From Scedosporium boydii (Eukaryota > Ascomycota > Sordariomycetes > Microascales > Microascaceae), in the NCBI GenBank assembly GCA_002221725.1, contig NJFT01000130.1, positions 1 to 64,000 on the forward strand: a stretch of DNA of 64,000 nt, written 5' to 3'. The notes under the pieces are model-generated. The model saw only the letters and a program-made list of their open reading frames with translations, was not told the DNA's origin and made no database searches. How positions within the stretch are numbered: the first letter of the stretch is position 1; each line of letters starts with the position of its first letter. A program made the position numbers and the translations under genes. Below, one piece after another: positions 46,447-57,403 of this stretch.

Positions 46447-48606
46447 ATGCACCGTCCGGAAGAAGGCTCTCGCAACATGAGTCGATCAACTTCGTCAAGC
46501 GACGAAGGATCTATCGTATCCATCAGACGTCTTTCTGATTCCGAGCTTTCGACAAGGAAACGGGCCATAAAAGATCCGCAACACGCTCCCTCCACCTGCT
46601 CGTCGGAGGACAGCACCTCTAATGAGGGCTCCTTCATTTCAAGCTCGGATGAAGATGACGATGATGAGGATGACTCTGATCCTAGCCAATTGGAACAGTC
46701 TCCTCATCCCCCGGAAGAACCGGTCAACACCGAGTTCGATAATGAGAAGCTATTTACCAAAGAAGAATTCCAGACAGTCTATTTCAGGAGCTACACACGA
46801 TGGAAGGCCGCCCTGAGAGCTGCGAAATCAATGCGTCCAGGCCAGTTCCCAGACCACGTTTATGACCTGAAGGCCCTACTCTTTCGGATTCCGGCAATTC
46901 CCGATGAGATTCCCAACGGCATGAAGACATTAGAGGGTTATTCTACTTGGAAATCCTCAGATATCACCTGCCTACTAGAAACCATCACAGAAGCGCCTCG
47001 CCGTTTCGGGTTCCGGTATCGTAAGCCTCTTCGCTTTGCCGTATCAACATCTGCCGATTTCCAAGTTTGGGATGGCACGCCGAATAATGGAATAGCTTTG
47101 CTGGTATTGGCTTGGGCGTACATCCTGAATGTAAATCTACTGGAGCGGCAAGGCCTGGAGATCCAATCAGTTCCCTTCCAGTCCGAAGGCTCAACCCCAA
47201 CTTCGTCTCACACCTCCATAACAACCCTTGACCTCTCTTATGCGGACCAGCGAGAACTTGCTTGGTGGAGGGCTATCACGAAGCCTGATGCGACTTTTCA
47301 AGCTGTGGATGAGCAGTTTTATCCTCGATGGTCTGTTTGCATCGAAGACATAGGGCGAATCCGGGTCATTGGTAAATGGGATGGCGTGGAGATGGGGGAT
47401 AACGATCTCAGTCTGCCAAGCTCCCAAGAAGCCGCAGTCTACCTAGCCAGGCTCTGTGCTGCTTACAACCTAGGTAATCAGTGCTCTGCTGCCTTGGCAG
47501 CCGTTCTATGTTTCCCTCTCCATACCATCGTGAAGCCCCCGAAGCCCCGCTTCACGTCTAATGCTAACAACTACCTCAACCCCTCCGAGATCCGAGATCC
47601 GCCACCCGATTTTAAACATTTGAGCTACTACCTGACTCTCGGAATGTCTCGCTTTACCTTAACTACAACTCTTGATAGCAGTTTCTGGGAACCCGACGTG
47701 CCATGCACGCTTGCCGGAGCCGCTATGAGGCCTATTCGGCTCATAATCACCCCAGAGATACAGTCGGCGCAACATGAGCTCTTAGTAAAAATCATCTCGT
47801 TCACTAGAGCTGCCCCATTATGGCTTGGAACAATGATTTGTGGCAATTACTTCTGGATGTCTGCTACTCTTGATCATGCTCTGTGGAATTCTCTGGATGC
47901 TCAGGATACGGCAGCATGGACAGGAATCCCTAACTCGTTCATGGATCTACAACGACCTGGACCATATCTTCGTGGTGGGATGGTCACTCGGGCGGATGTT
48001 TGGCGCCTGAGGCATGACTGTCATGGCAGTTACGACAGATATGTAGAGGACTACTCTGACAGACCCATCAACGGCTGGGAACCATTTGGCTCCATGGCCA
48101 TGGAAGATGTCGAGTTCGAGATCCGAGATCATCTGCTTTGCTCCCATCAGTGGTCCTACTCGCACTGGACCTGGTGCCACAATTCCCGTACCGATTCAGG
48201 CTTTGTCCCAGATGGAAGACCCTCATTCTCAACCCATCCCTTATTAGATCCGAGACCCAACTTATTACCTACTGATGAACCTCTACATGATGATGATGGA
48301 GAAGAACCGAGACTAACCGCCGCGGACGCCAAGGCCATTCGCTTCATCTCACGTTTCACAACCGAAAGAACCTTTAGCTGGTGCTACAACCAAGTTGAGA
48401 GAGGGATGACTGGCCCCGTTGTGCCACCACGCCATTTTGGAGATTCGCCTCTCAGTGTCAAGAGCGAGGAGAGCTCGGTGGACTTGGGACGGATCAAGGA
48501 TTGGCTGGAGCGAATTGACTCCCCGGATGGTCCGCCCTCAGACCAAGATTTTACAACCCCAGCGCCGAACCCCGATAATTCGTCTGGTTGCGTTCTATTG
48601 GAATGA
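46447..48606 (+). CDS. 719-aa protein of unknown function within the 5S-bounded block
   Basis: Single exon. The first 95 residues are Ser/Asp/Glu-rich and disordered (SSSDEDDDDEDDSDPSQLEQ). A large globular part follows, with FTKEEFQTVYFRSYTRWKAA, then ALLVLAWAYILNVNLLERQG, ELAWWRAIT, EAAVYLARLCAAYNLGNQCS and several Trp/His/Cys-rich stretches (LLCSHQWSYSHWTWCHN). The pattern with WAYIL and ELAWWRAI resembles large uncharacterised families expanded in sordariomycete genomes, but I cannot name a domain. No signal peptide or membrane helix is evident. It is the second gene of the block flanked by the two 5S genes, co-oriented with the APH-like gene, 392 bp apart. Function unknown. Confidence 0.78.
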   Translation: MHRPEEGSRNMSRSTSSSDEGSIVSIRRLSDSELSTRKRAIKDPQHAPSTCSSEDSTSNEGSFISSSDEDDDDEDDSDPSQLEQSPHPPEEPVNTEFDNEKLFTKEEFQTVYFRSYTRWKAALRAAKSMRPGQFPDHVYDLKALLFRIPAIPDEIPNGMKTLEGYSTWKSSDITCLLETITEAPRRFGFRYRKPLRFAVSTSADFQVWDGTPNNGIALLVLAWAYILNVNLLERQGLEIQSVPFQSEGSTPTSSHTSITTLDLSYADQRELAWWRAITKPDATFQAVDEQFYPRWSVCIEDIGRIRVIGKWDGVEMGDNDLSLPSSQEAAVYLARLCAAYNLGNQCSAALAAVLCFPLHTIVKPPKPRFTSNANNYLNPSEIRDPPPDFKHLSYYLTLGMSRFTLTTTLDSSFWEPDVPCTLAGAAMRPIRLIITPEIQSAQHELLVKIISFTRAAPLWLGTMICGNYFWMSATLDHALWNSLDAQDTAAWTGIPNSFMDLQRPGPYLRGGMVTRADVWRLRHDCHGSYDRYVEDYSDRPINGWEPFGSMAMEDVEFEIRDHLLCSHQWSYSHWTWCHNSRTDSGFVPDGRPSFSTHPLLDPRPNLLPTDEPLHDDDGEEPRLTAADAKAIRFISRFTTERTFSWCYNQVERGMTGPVVPPRHFGDSPLSVKSEESSVDLGRIKDWLERIDSPDGPPSDQDFTTPAPNPDNSSGCVLLE

Positions 48607-49123
48607 GGGCTTCCTGAAAGTGTAAATAGTGCAGTTTGTAGGATGTAGGCTATTCGTGCCTTAGCTTTTTGTACCCTTCTCGTAGGTTGTATGTCTATCA
48701 CCACTGAGTTTAACGGTTATAAACACGTAGTCTACGTTTTTCATCATCAACGGGCTAAGAGCTGGACTGATGTTCAGCCGCTCTTCGATTGATAGCAAGT
48801 ACAACCTACCATATCTCTATGGTCTATCGGAGCGCCGTAGAATGTCGAGAGAACAGGATCGGCTGGAGAGGCTCTGGTGACTGAATGAACGACAATAATA
48901 AACCATCATCTCACTCAACACAGACGCCTCTTAGACACTCAAATAATCAACCAACTACTGAAGAATAAAATTTTAACAGACGCAACGTCTCGATTGGGTT
49001 TATCGTAACAAGTACCACGCGATACTCCAAAAGCCCTTCCGAGTTCATCGCCTCCGAGACCTCATCCGAACTTCTCACTCCAAGCTTGAGCTCAATAAAC
49101 ATCGACACAAGTATCGAACACAA
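48607..49123. other. Intergenic spacer before 5S copy 2
   Basis: This 517-bp AT-rich spacer probably contains the 3' end of the 719-aa protein gene. No other feature is recognised. Confidence 0.5.
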
Positions 49124-49159
49124 CAAAGGATATAGTCCAATCTTAGAGTATGTCCCAGT
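49124..49159 (+). promoter_or_regulatory. Conserved 5' flank of 5S copy 2 (TATA at -29)
   Basis: These 36 nt contain TATA at 49131-49134 (-29 to -26 relative to the 5S start) and match the flank of copy 1 except at -4 and -20. The position agrees with the upstream promoter box of Neurospora 5S genes. Confidence 0.7.
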
Positions 49160-49278
49160 ACATACGACCATAGCTCGCAGACAATTGAGGGTCCCGTCCG
49201 CTCCCCTGTACACAAGCTGCGAAGCGCCAGACTAGTAGTTGGGTCGGTGACGACCAGCGAATCCCTGGTGTTGTATGT
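49160..49278 (+). rRNA. 5S rRNA: 5S ribosomal RNA gene, copy 2
   Basis: The 119-nt gene begins ACATACGACCATAG and ends GTTGTATGT, followed after four bases by a run of ten T (49283-49292) as polymerase III terminator. Helix I pairs the two ends. The internal segments CCCGTCCGCTC, AGTAGTTGGGTCGGTGACGA and CAGCGAATCCCTGG are in the expected order and spacing. It is identical in its transcribed part to copy 1 in opposite orientation 4.4 kb away. Dispersed 5S genes, unlinked to the rDNA repeat, are normal in filamentous ascomycetes. Confidence 0.92.
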
Positions 49279-49282
49279 AATG

Positions 49283-49292
49283 TTTTTTTTTT
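49283..49292 (+). terminator. RNA polymerase III terminator of 5S copy 2
   Basis: Ten consecutive T residues begin four bases after the mature 5S end, as expected for polymerase III termination. Confidence 0.8.
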
Positions 49293-50412
49293 CTTCTTTC
49301 ATCTTTTTTTGCTCTTCTCTTTTTGGAACTATTTGTTTCTCCCGGTTTTAAACAGGTTGAGGATCTGGATCTCTAAGACAACGGATGTCGTGAGAGATAA
49401 ACGTCGAGTAAACGTCGTGTACTTCGTATATTCAAGTATTTCAGTGGGATGTCTGTCTGTCGTCTTCGTGGCTCTCACTACTTCTAGTTGAAACAAGGAC
49501 GCGAAAATCTTAATACATCCATACCAGCCTCTTCCATGAGACATCAGATTCGTATTTCAAGACAGAAGCACAGGAGACATCACACAAACTCAGACCTCTC
49601 TCCAGTAGATTTCACAACCAATTCAAGTCCATCATATACAATACAGTACAGCACGTATCCAAGAAGAAGATGAAGATGTGGCAAAATCATTGAATTATCT
49701 TTCCCTCACTCGAGTTCGCGGGCTCTGAGTAGAAAAGAGAGAGCATGTTTGAGAAAGAGAGGCGAAAAAAAGCATCCATCTATCTCCAAACTCCCTTGGG
49801 ACCGACTCCCGATTCCCATTGTATCCACAACTAGAAAACGAAGAAAATAAGGGGTTTCAAAAAGAAGTCATTCTCATGAAAAATTCGTTTCCCGTAATTC
49901 GTCGCCAAGAAAAGAAAAAGGAAGTAATTGAAAACAAGCGAGCCTCCGTGTTTGACCTTTGTTTTCGTTCAAAGATATTGTCCGAAGTAAAGACCCCAGC
50001 GCGCCGAATCAGGGGAAAAAAATAGAAGAAAGGAAGAGAAAGAAAAAGGATCCGAGAGAAAATGAGGGAGAGAAGAAGGCAAGAGAGGATCGAGCGGATG
50101 CGATCGAAAGAATAAAAGAAAGAGAAAAAGCGAATGTTGAAAACATGCGGAGTGAACCGAACCCCCATCTAAACTCCCTGGAACCATACGTGCGTTTGTG
50201 CCTCCCACGTCCGAGACATCTGCCATTCCTCTCTTATTTGTGCCTGGGCACGAAGCTCTCTCTCCCAACCATTCACAACGCAAGAGAAGCGCTGAGATTG
50301 GGATGGTCCTTTCCGATTCGAAACGCATCACCTAAAGATACACTCCACCAGATATTGAAAACTTTTCAAAGACAGACACCTCTCCACAACCCCCTGAGAA
50401 ATCTAAAAGCGA
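49293..50412. other. Intergenic region (1.1 kb)
   Basis: Purine-rich (AGAA/GAGA) sequence on the right corresponds to the 3' flank of NAB3. Short ORFs here have no domains. Nothing else is seen. Confidence 0.5.
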
Positions 50413-53400
50413 TTACCGCCGGAATCGCGCGAGCTGCGCCATGATATTTTTCACTTGAGCATCCGTTCCCTGGGTTCCCGGAGGAGATCTGGCTGGTAGT
50501 GGAGCAGCTGATTGTCCGAATCCTGGGCCCTGACCAAGATGAGGTCCTGCAGTATCGGGACCAGTGGAATACGTGCCGGCCGCGGAATATCCGTCCGAAG
50601 GGGCAGACTGAGGAGGTACAGAGGGACCTCCTCCCTTGAGTGATCCTAGAATCGCCTGGATATCGATGCCTCCTGGAGCCGCGGCGGTGGGTGGTTGTTG
50701 CGGTGCGCTGGCACCGGGAGGTAGAATAGGCGCTGATCCGGGTTTCTGAAGCTGGCTGAGAATATGCTGCAAATCAACGCCACCGTTCGGGGTATTGCTG
50801 GTACCACTGCTGCCGCTCTGGGGAGGTGGATATGTGCCGGGTACCGGTCCGTGCTGGCTGGAATATAAGGGGGGGCCTCTTGCCGGTGGTGGTGGTGGTG
50901 CGACTGCATGATGCGGCGGAGGTTGGCTGTAGTAGCTACCGCCCTGTGGAGCCGCACCGTAAGGAGCCGGTGCAGGGTGATACGCGGGCGGCGCAGGCTT
51001 CGTCTTGGTACGAACGACGAGGTCTGCCGCCGTGGCTGGCTTCAGACCTTGATATTCATTAAAGCTGACATTGCTAAGACCCCGCGAGAGATCATAGAGA
51101 TGAAGGTACACCTCACCCCGCTCCTGCGCCGAGAAATCAAGCTCGACGATACCGCAAACTCCATCCACAACCAGACGGCTAATGACGTCTTTCTTAATGT
51201 GGTACGCCGGGTTGACAATCATTACGTCGGTTCGCAATCCCCTTTCGATGAAGGCTCCGCGGACCCAATTCACAAAGTTGGGATCAACCTCCTGGAGGAG
51301 AAGCAACTGAACATCGGGAGAAGAAGATGCCGCCGGAGCCTCGTGGCCATACGCGCGGCTGTCATCCTTATGGCGTGACGCTCCGTACGGGCTTCGGCTA
51401 CGATGTCGGTAAGAGTCTCTGTCGGACCAGTCTCTACCACGACCCCGGGGAGAAAACGAACGATCTCGAGATCGATAGCTCTCGTGATGCTGTCGGTCCC
51501 TTCCATAGGAGTCGTCGCGGTGGTGCGATCGATAATCACTGCCATGCCGTCCATGGCCGTGTCTTGGCTCATCTCGACTTCGTCGTCCTGGAGGACCGCC
51601 GTCAAACCGTCCTCCTCGGTGGTGGTGGCCAGACTCCCGGTCCCGGCCGCGCGGGCCAGAAGAATCCGGCGATCTCGCCCGCTCCTCCTTGGGCTCTTTC
51701 TTTTTTTGCGCTCGGGAAAATTCAAGATCTAGATATTTCATTAGCAACCGGTCAGCCCGGTTAACTTTGCGGGGATTCCCTTTGGAAAACACAACATACG
51801 AATCTTGCGGCCCTTAACCTCGATTCCTTGAAGGTGCTCAACAGCAGACTGGGCCTCCGCTAGCGTGTGGTATTGCACGAACCCGAAAGCGGACTTGAGC
51901 GAAATCTGGGCGAGACGGCCATATCGATGGAATAAGTTGAAAACGTCGCGCTTCGAGACTTTATCCGACGACAAATTTCCTAGAGAAGGAGAAACAACTG
52001 GGTGTTAGTCGCCAGGGATCTCAAAGAATGTGCGCTACGGACGACGATTGACTATCCATACCTATGAAGACTCGAGAGCCTTCGGGGAATCTATCCCACT
52101 TTTGCTCGGCTATGTATCGCATCTCGTCTGCAACATAAAGATCCCACTGTTGGTGGTAACTTGGGGCTTGGTTGGATTTACTGCTGCTACTACTGGCAGG
52201 TGGGGCGCCGGGGTAGGACATAGCTGCGCTAGTCGAAGAAGATGCCATGGTACCCGGTGGCGCTTGCGGTAGTGACGGATTCGTAGGTCCTGGAGGAGGG
52301 CCGAGTGCGGCCATCGTTTCGGTCATTCCCGGAGGAGGCGGGGCCATTTGTCCAGGAATGGCGGCCGGCAGAGACGACGGCACGGTGCCAGGCGCTGCAT
52401 TTACCGACTGCCCTACTTTGATGCTTGCCTGGTTGCCTGAAGGTCTAGCCGTGTCGAGGTGAATACGATTCATGTCCACAGGTGGGCGCGAGGGAAGGTC
52501 CGCAGATGCGGGGGGTAGCGTTTGGGTGCTACTAGTGGGTGCGGTTGGCAGCTGAATGGGCGCTTGAGGAAGGCTGGACGTCTCAAAGGCATTGTGACTA
52601 ACTTGAGGCGTGGCGAGGTGGCTAGATGCGACGACCGGAAGAGGACTGGAAGACTTGGGCTTTTCAACAGGAGCGGGGTCCAAGGCCATTTGTTGGCCGG
52701 CGTTGTTCGTGGTGGGAGAGGAGCTACTCGGCTCGACAGCCGTGGCAGATACTTCAGAGTCAAGGTTGGATGATTCGTTCAGATGGGTCATCGGGATATC
52801 AGTAGACGACAAGGCAGTAGCGGAAGAAGAGGCTTGCGCGGTAGCAGCAGTAGCAGCTGTTGAACTGGCACCAAAAGGCTGGGCCGTCTTCATCAGAGTG
52901 TCTGGTACACTCAAACTGGCAAGCGACGACGATACATGTATAGGTTGGGTAGCCCCAGAGACTGTGGCCGTCTCGGCTGTGTCATTGCCATTGCCCCCAT
53001 TGCCTGATTCGCGATTCTTGCCTCCATCACCATTCTGGGGCTGCTCCTCCTCCTCTTCTTCTCCAGGCAGCGGGGAGTCAAACGTTTTCGCATATTCGTC
53101 GTCAATTTCCGTGACTGCTTGGTCGATTGAAGTTGCCGTCTCGACTTTCACACCTCCTTCTTGTTCTGACTCGCCGTACAAGTCGTCGTCAAGGCCGGTG
53201 TCGTCGCCATTTGTCGCTGAATCGCCGTCTTCTGTCATAGTAGCGAAGGCGTCGAGGGTGGACATGTGTGCCATGGACGCGAGTTCCTGTGCTTGCGCTG
53301 CGCCTGCGTCGTCAAGCGAGTCGGCTTGACTTTGCAGGACCGGGAGTGCCGAGACCGTGGTGGTTGTGAGAGGCGCAGGAGATACAGGAGAGAGATTCGC

Positions 53401-53448
53401 TATGGTATGTATCTCCGCGGTGTCATCCGCGACGCTGGTTGGAATCAT
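50413..53448 (-). CDS. NAB3: Nab3-like nuclear RNA-binding protein (RRM)
   Basis: Three exons, 53448-52062, 51979-51800 and 51728-50413, give 960 aa with an intact frame. The N-terminal half is disordered: Ser/Thr/Ala-rich with an acidic EEEEEE run, then Pro-rich. One RRM spans about 460-525, with RNP2 RVFIGNLS and RNP1 SAFGFVQY. Both introns interrupt it, and splicing restores FIGNL and GRKIHLEFSR. After the RRM come Lys/Glu-rich, RS/RG/RD-rich segments and a conserved second domain (VQLLLLQEVDPNFVNWVRGA, then ERGLRTDVMIVNPAYHIKKD). The tail is Pro/Gly/Gln-rich and contains two short helices (VDLQHILSQLQ, IDIQAILGSLK), plus QVKNIMAQLARFRR at the end. In yeast, Nab3 with Nrd1 terminates non-coding RNA transcription. 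Orthology is inferred from architecture; pathway wiring may differ in filamentous fungi. Confidence 0.85.
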
Positions 53449-54617
53449 GATGGAGGAAAAGAAAGGAATATCCTCCGAATGCCGGGGATGAAGGCAGCCT
53501 CAGATGTAGGGAATCACGCTGCGGGAATGTGGTCAAGTGAAGGAGAGGGAACGAGAGATACCGACCCTAAAATAATAGGGAAGGTACTAGGAGATGGGAA
53601 TCGTCGCGGGGTAGTTCAATTGTGCACAGGATAGGTAGGAAGATACTAGTTGGGAGATACGATCGTGCAAGGAGAAGAGATGCCATAGAATCGCATTGAT
53701 GGCGCGCTTGAGAGATGAAGAGAAGTTTGGATGGAAGAAGTGGAAGAGAAGTCCTCGTCGCAAGGCGGAATGTGGAAAAGATGGAGTCGAGATGGGCGAG
53801 GCGGACTTCAGTTGCAAAGAAATGGAAAGAGCTTGGGTCTGGAGAGGGGCCCAGGCTGGCAACAGAGCCGCGGCAAACAGCACAGGAGCTCCTTCCGGAG
53901 CAGGCTCGGTCACACTTGCTTGTAATATCAAGCTTCAAGTATCGTAGGCACAAGGGTTGGGGGGGAGGCTCAAGAAGAGGAAGGCGGGATGGTGGATGGG
54001 GATGGAAGCCTGAGGTGTCGGAAGGTACGATGAGACCAACAGAGGCTGTGCTCCGGGTTGGAAAGAGCGAGGCTCCGGGGCGCAAGAAGTTCAAGTGCGT
54101 CAAATGGTGCAGCTCATGGACGAAAGGCAAATCATCCAAACACACTGACACCGGTGAGTCGGTATAACAGGCATCTAATTACTCGACCATGCAAGTTCTA
54201 AACGTCGAGGCTGAAAGAACGCAGGCAGCTTTTCCATCCTTTCAGAAAAAATGTGGCGGCTGATAAAAATCCAAGGCGGAACGGGGGCGGGAGACGTTTT
54301 CATCGCGGCCATGATCCAAAAATCTGAAAGCTAATCTGTTTTAGGACTAGACTGGGAATTCCTGCCCTCAGTGTCCCTGTGAGCACTTCGGCTCGGTTCC
54401 CGACGCCGATCCTACCCTTTGTTTTTCCGACCAAATGCTTACAAAGGCGGTCACCTGCTGCCTGCTGTTCACGGCCGTTCTGTGTTTGAGTTCAGAAGCT
54501 TGTTCATCATGAAGCCTGGGCCACTCCGTCACATAGCCAAATTTGAATATATAAAATCACCCCTCAGGCCCGCTTGAGGATGCCCCAGGTTTATGTTTTC
54601 TTATTGACGTAGCGGAT
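53449..54617. other. Divergent intergenic region
   Basis: This is the promoter region for NAB3 (minus) and the GGQ-protein gene (plus). A 194-codon minus-strand frame at 53567-54151 is in the NAB3 leader and has no domain. Nothing further is recognised. Confidence 0.5.
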
Positions 54618-55419
54618 ATGAGTGTTTCTTCTGTACGGGCTGCCCTCCCACAATTATTTTCGGCTCCGACACGGGGCCTAGGAGCCGGCTCCTTTCGCGC
54701 GGCCTCTGTTTATCAACCTACCCATGCCGTGCGACTGGCTCATTACGAGGCTTTCGATCCAAACCTAGATGAAGATGACTTGACCGAGGCCAGGCAATGG
54801 CGGAATTCCTTCGATGGGAAGAGCCTTCCCCGAGGTACAACGTCGTTTGCTAGATCTAGCGGGCCGGGTGGCCAGCACGTAAACAAGTACGCTTGCCTTT
54901 CTTGGGGACACGATACACTTGAAGAGTGGTTTGATGGCTGACGGCGGGGCATCTTCTCACTACCTTCCCACGTTCTATAGAACGGAGAGCAAGGCTACAA
55001 CGTCATGGGCAATCAACGAACTGAACGGGACGCTCCCCAAACTGCTTCGGACTAAGCTCCGGTCCTCCAGATACTACACAGCTCGGAACGACTCGCTGAC
55101 ATTCTCAGCCCAGACGGAGCGGCAAAGGAGCTCCAATGTGGACGAGAATAAGGATAAGCTTGTTCAGGAACTTTTGAAGATTTACAGCGAGACGGTGCCG
55201 GGAGAAACAGATCCTCGAAAGATCAAAAAGCATGCCGAGATGTGCGTTTCACTTTTTGTTCTTCCCCGCCTTTGTTTCGCACCTATTTTTTTCCCTCCTC
55301 TCCAGCAAAACTAGACTGACTCCCGGTGCAGAGAGAAGGCGTTTCACAATCAGAGAATCAAGAGTAAGAAACAACTGAGTGCCAAGAAGCAGTTCAGACG
55401 TTCGTCTTTCAGCGAATAA
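54618..55419 (+). CDS. Mitochondrial class-I release-factor-like peptidyl-tRNA hydrolase (ICT1/Pth4 type)
   Basis: Three exons, 54618-54886, 54981-55241 and 55332-55419, give 205 aa. Splice sites are GTACGC..TATAG and GTGCGT..TGCAG. The N-terminus (about 1-45) is Arg/Ser/Ala-rich and lacks acidic residues, as in a mitochondrial presequence. The catalytic GGQ motif is SSGPGGQHVNK; intron 1 falls just after it, and splicing continues with TESKATTSWAI as in ICT1-type proteins. A basic C-terminal tail (AFHNQRIKSKKQLSAKKQFR) matches the extension that anchors such proteins in the empty mRNA channel of stalled ribosomes. It should hydrolyse peptidyl-tRNA to rescue stalled mitochondrial ribosomes. 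It lacks the codon-recognition domains of full release factors. Confidence 0.88.
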
Positions 55420-57403
55420 CGCTGGTGTATTTTATGTATTTCGTTCGGTATGGGGAAAATGTACGAACAGAGACAATACGAAGTTTTAGGATGGCATCCT
55501 CCTCATCCGGCCGTCAAGGGCCACCACATCCCACGATAGGAAGGATTCAGTCGCCATTTCGTATTGCAGGGAATAAAAGTCAGAATCCTAAATTTAGCAT
55601 GTCACTCTGCGGCACGCACAGATTCATGGGGGCCAAGGAAGAAGGGCTGAAAGGTCCTGGAATGGGAAAATCCCTCCGCATGGGAGTGTCCGTGTGTGTG
55701 GGTGCGGATGTGTGTACCGCCTCGGAGGGCAGAATCCTGAATGGTCTGCCCTATTCATAGGGCTTGGTCTGGTATCCTCCACCATTTGCCCGTTTACGGG
55801 GACCCAATGTAGGAACAAGTACTGTCTTACTTCATACATGTGGTTGCACAGATATTAATATGCAGCACTGGAGATCCCTTTCGAAATGGAGATCGGGTTT
55901 CCCCGAGAGGGGCTGGAGACTGGAGCGACCGGTATCAGGGCACCTGAGAGAAGTGTAAAAAAGGGAAAAACGGGCAGGTTGCGATCGGCCGCAATAGATC
56001 GGTACAAATATCGAGTCAAGCTATTTTCGGGGTCATTCCATAGTGTATGTTTTCCAGATGGACTCGAAGTTGTTGACACATTGCATCCCATGGATCATGG
56101 ATGAACTGGGAAATCAATTCTCACCTTGTCTGGGCTTACACGTAGCTTGTCATCGTCAAATCAAACTGCCGGGCCAATCCCAGCTGGTAGATGGCTTCTC
56201 CGTACTTATCGATAATATCTGACCATGGCCGGGCTGAAAATGGCAGATGGACAAGCTGCCAATTGGATCGTCTAGCGGAATGGCCTGGACGACATACGAT
56301 GCACGCTAGCGAAAAGAATTAGGGGAAGGGAGTTCTTCGAAGAGTTTCCAGATCAGATAAGTTGGTGCATTGCGTTGTAAAGCCTGGCCACTCCTCAGAT
56401 CGGGGATGGTGGGCGTGGAGAGAAAGGGCCTGCGCGATACAACATGGCAGCTCGTGGTGCATCAGATTGAATGGCTCCGGGCTATTACCAGAAAGATCGA
56501 GGAGGCGTTTTACTTGTGTGTTCTCGGATCGGGTCGTCTCCCCGCCTGGCGGCCTCTGACCTGCCTGTCAGCATTCTATCAAGCCCATCAATCAATTCCG
56601 TGGTTGGTGACAATCCGACTGATTGATATTGGCACATTGGGGGAAAGCGGAAAGCCCATTGAGACTTGGGCCGAGACAATGGGAGTCGAGCCGAATTGCT
56701 GCATCGAGCGATCGAATGGAGTTGTTGAATCCAATCCTCCCCTTGTCCTCTTGTCCTCGTACCTGTTTCCTGTTTGTGTAATCGCGTCGTCAAAAGTGCG
56801 TGAAATTGTTGCAGAGTTGTACCTTCCTAAACCTCACTTCCTGCCCCCAAGTTTCTTCCCCCTTGCAGCTTCCCTCGTAATCCAATTAAGTATCTTCAAT
56901 TGCATCCCCAGAAACCCTGAGAAGCTGAGAAGGGAGAGACAAAAATCTAGGGGAGAGAAAACGGAAGAAGAAACACATCCCCTGTCAAAGCTCCAAGTCG
57001 ACTCCGTACGAAGAAGTCCTCCACTCTCGTCTCCAGTCCTGCGGGGTTCGCTCAGAGTCGCCCAATTTTCTTTCGCCTTTTAAATTAACCCCCTCCCCCG
57101 CTTCACGCTTTACGGCTTCCCTGACCAAGCTCAGCCTTGGTCCCTCCGACATCTAACAATAGTTCCAGACCACTGGCGCAGTAACACTTCCGCGACCGAC
57201 CATTTTCTTCTTTTTCTTTCTCAGCGTTTTTTCCTCCTTTCCTCAGCGCGACGATTCCCTCCCCTGCGATCGCGGTTCACAGCAACCGACTGCCAACCTT
57301 GTCACCCCTTCAGAATCTACTCCCCCGCGCCATTATCTCCCGATAATAACCCCACATCGTCTTTTTCGCAACTCGACTACGCGGCCTCTTCCTCTCAGGC
57401 ATC
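55420..57403. other. Intergenic region (2.0 kb)
   Basis: The right half is the long pyrimidine-rich promoter and leader of the CaM-kinase gene. A 237-codon plus-strand frame at 56370-57083 lacks domains and runs through leader-like sequence, so I do not call it. No RNA gene or transposon is seen. Confidence 0.5.

Noticed and set aside
44670..49278. 155-bp terminal inverted repeats of a DNA transposon
   Set aside because: The repeats are 5S rRNA genes with their promoter flank. No transposase lies between them and no target-site duplication is visible.
53567..54151. 194-codon minus-strand open frame upstream of NAB3
   Set aside because: Leader-like sequence with no domain; a 5' UTR is the simpler reading.
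56370..57083. 237-codon plus-strand open frame upstream of the CaM kinase
   Set aside because: It runs through pyrimidine-rich leader sequence and has no recognisable domain.
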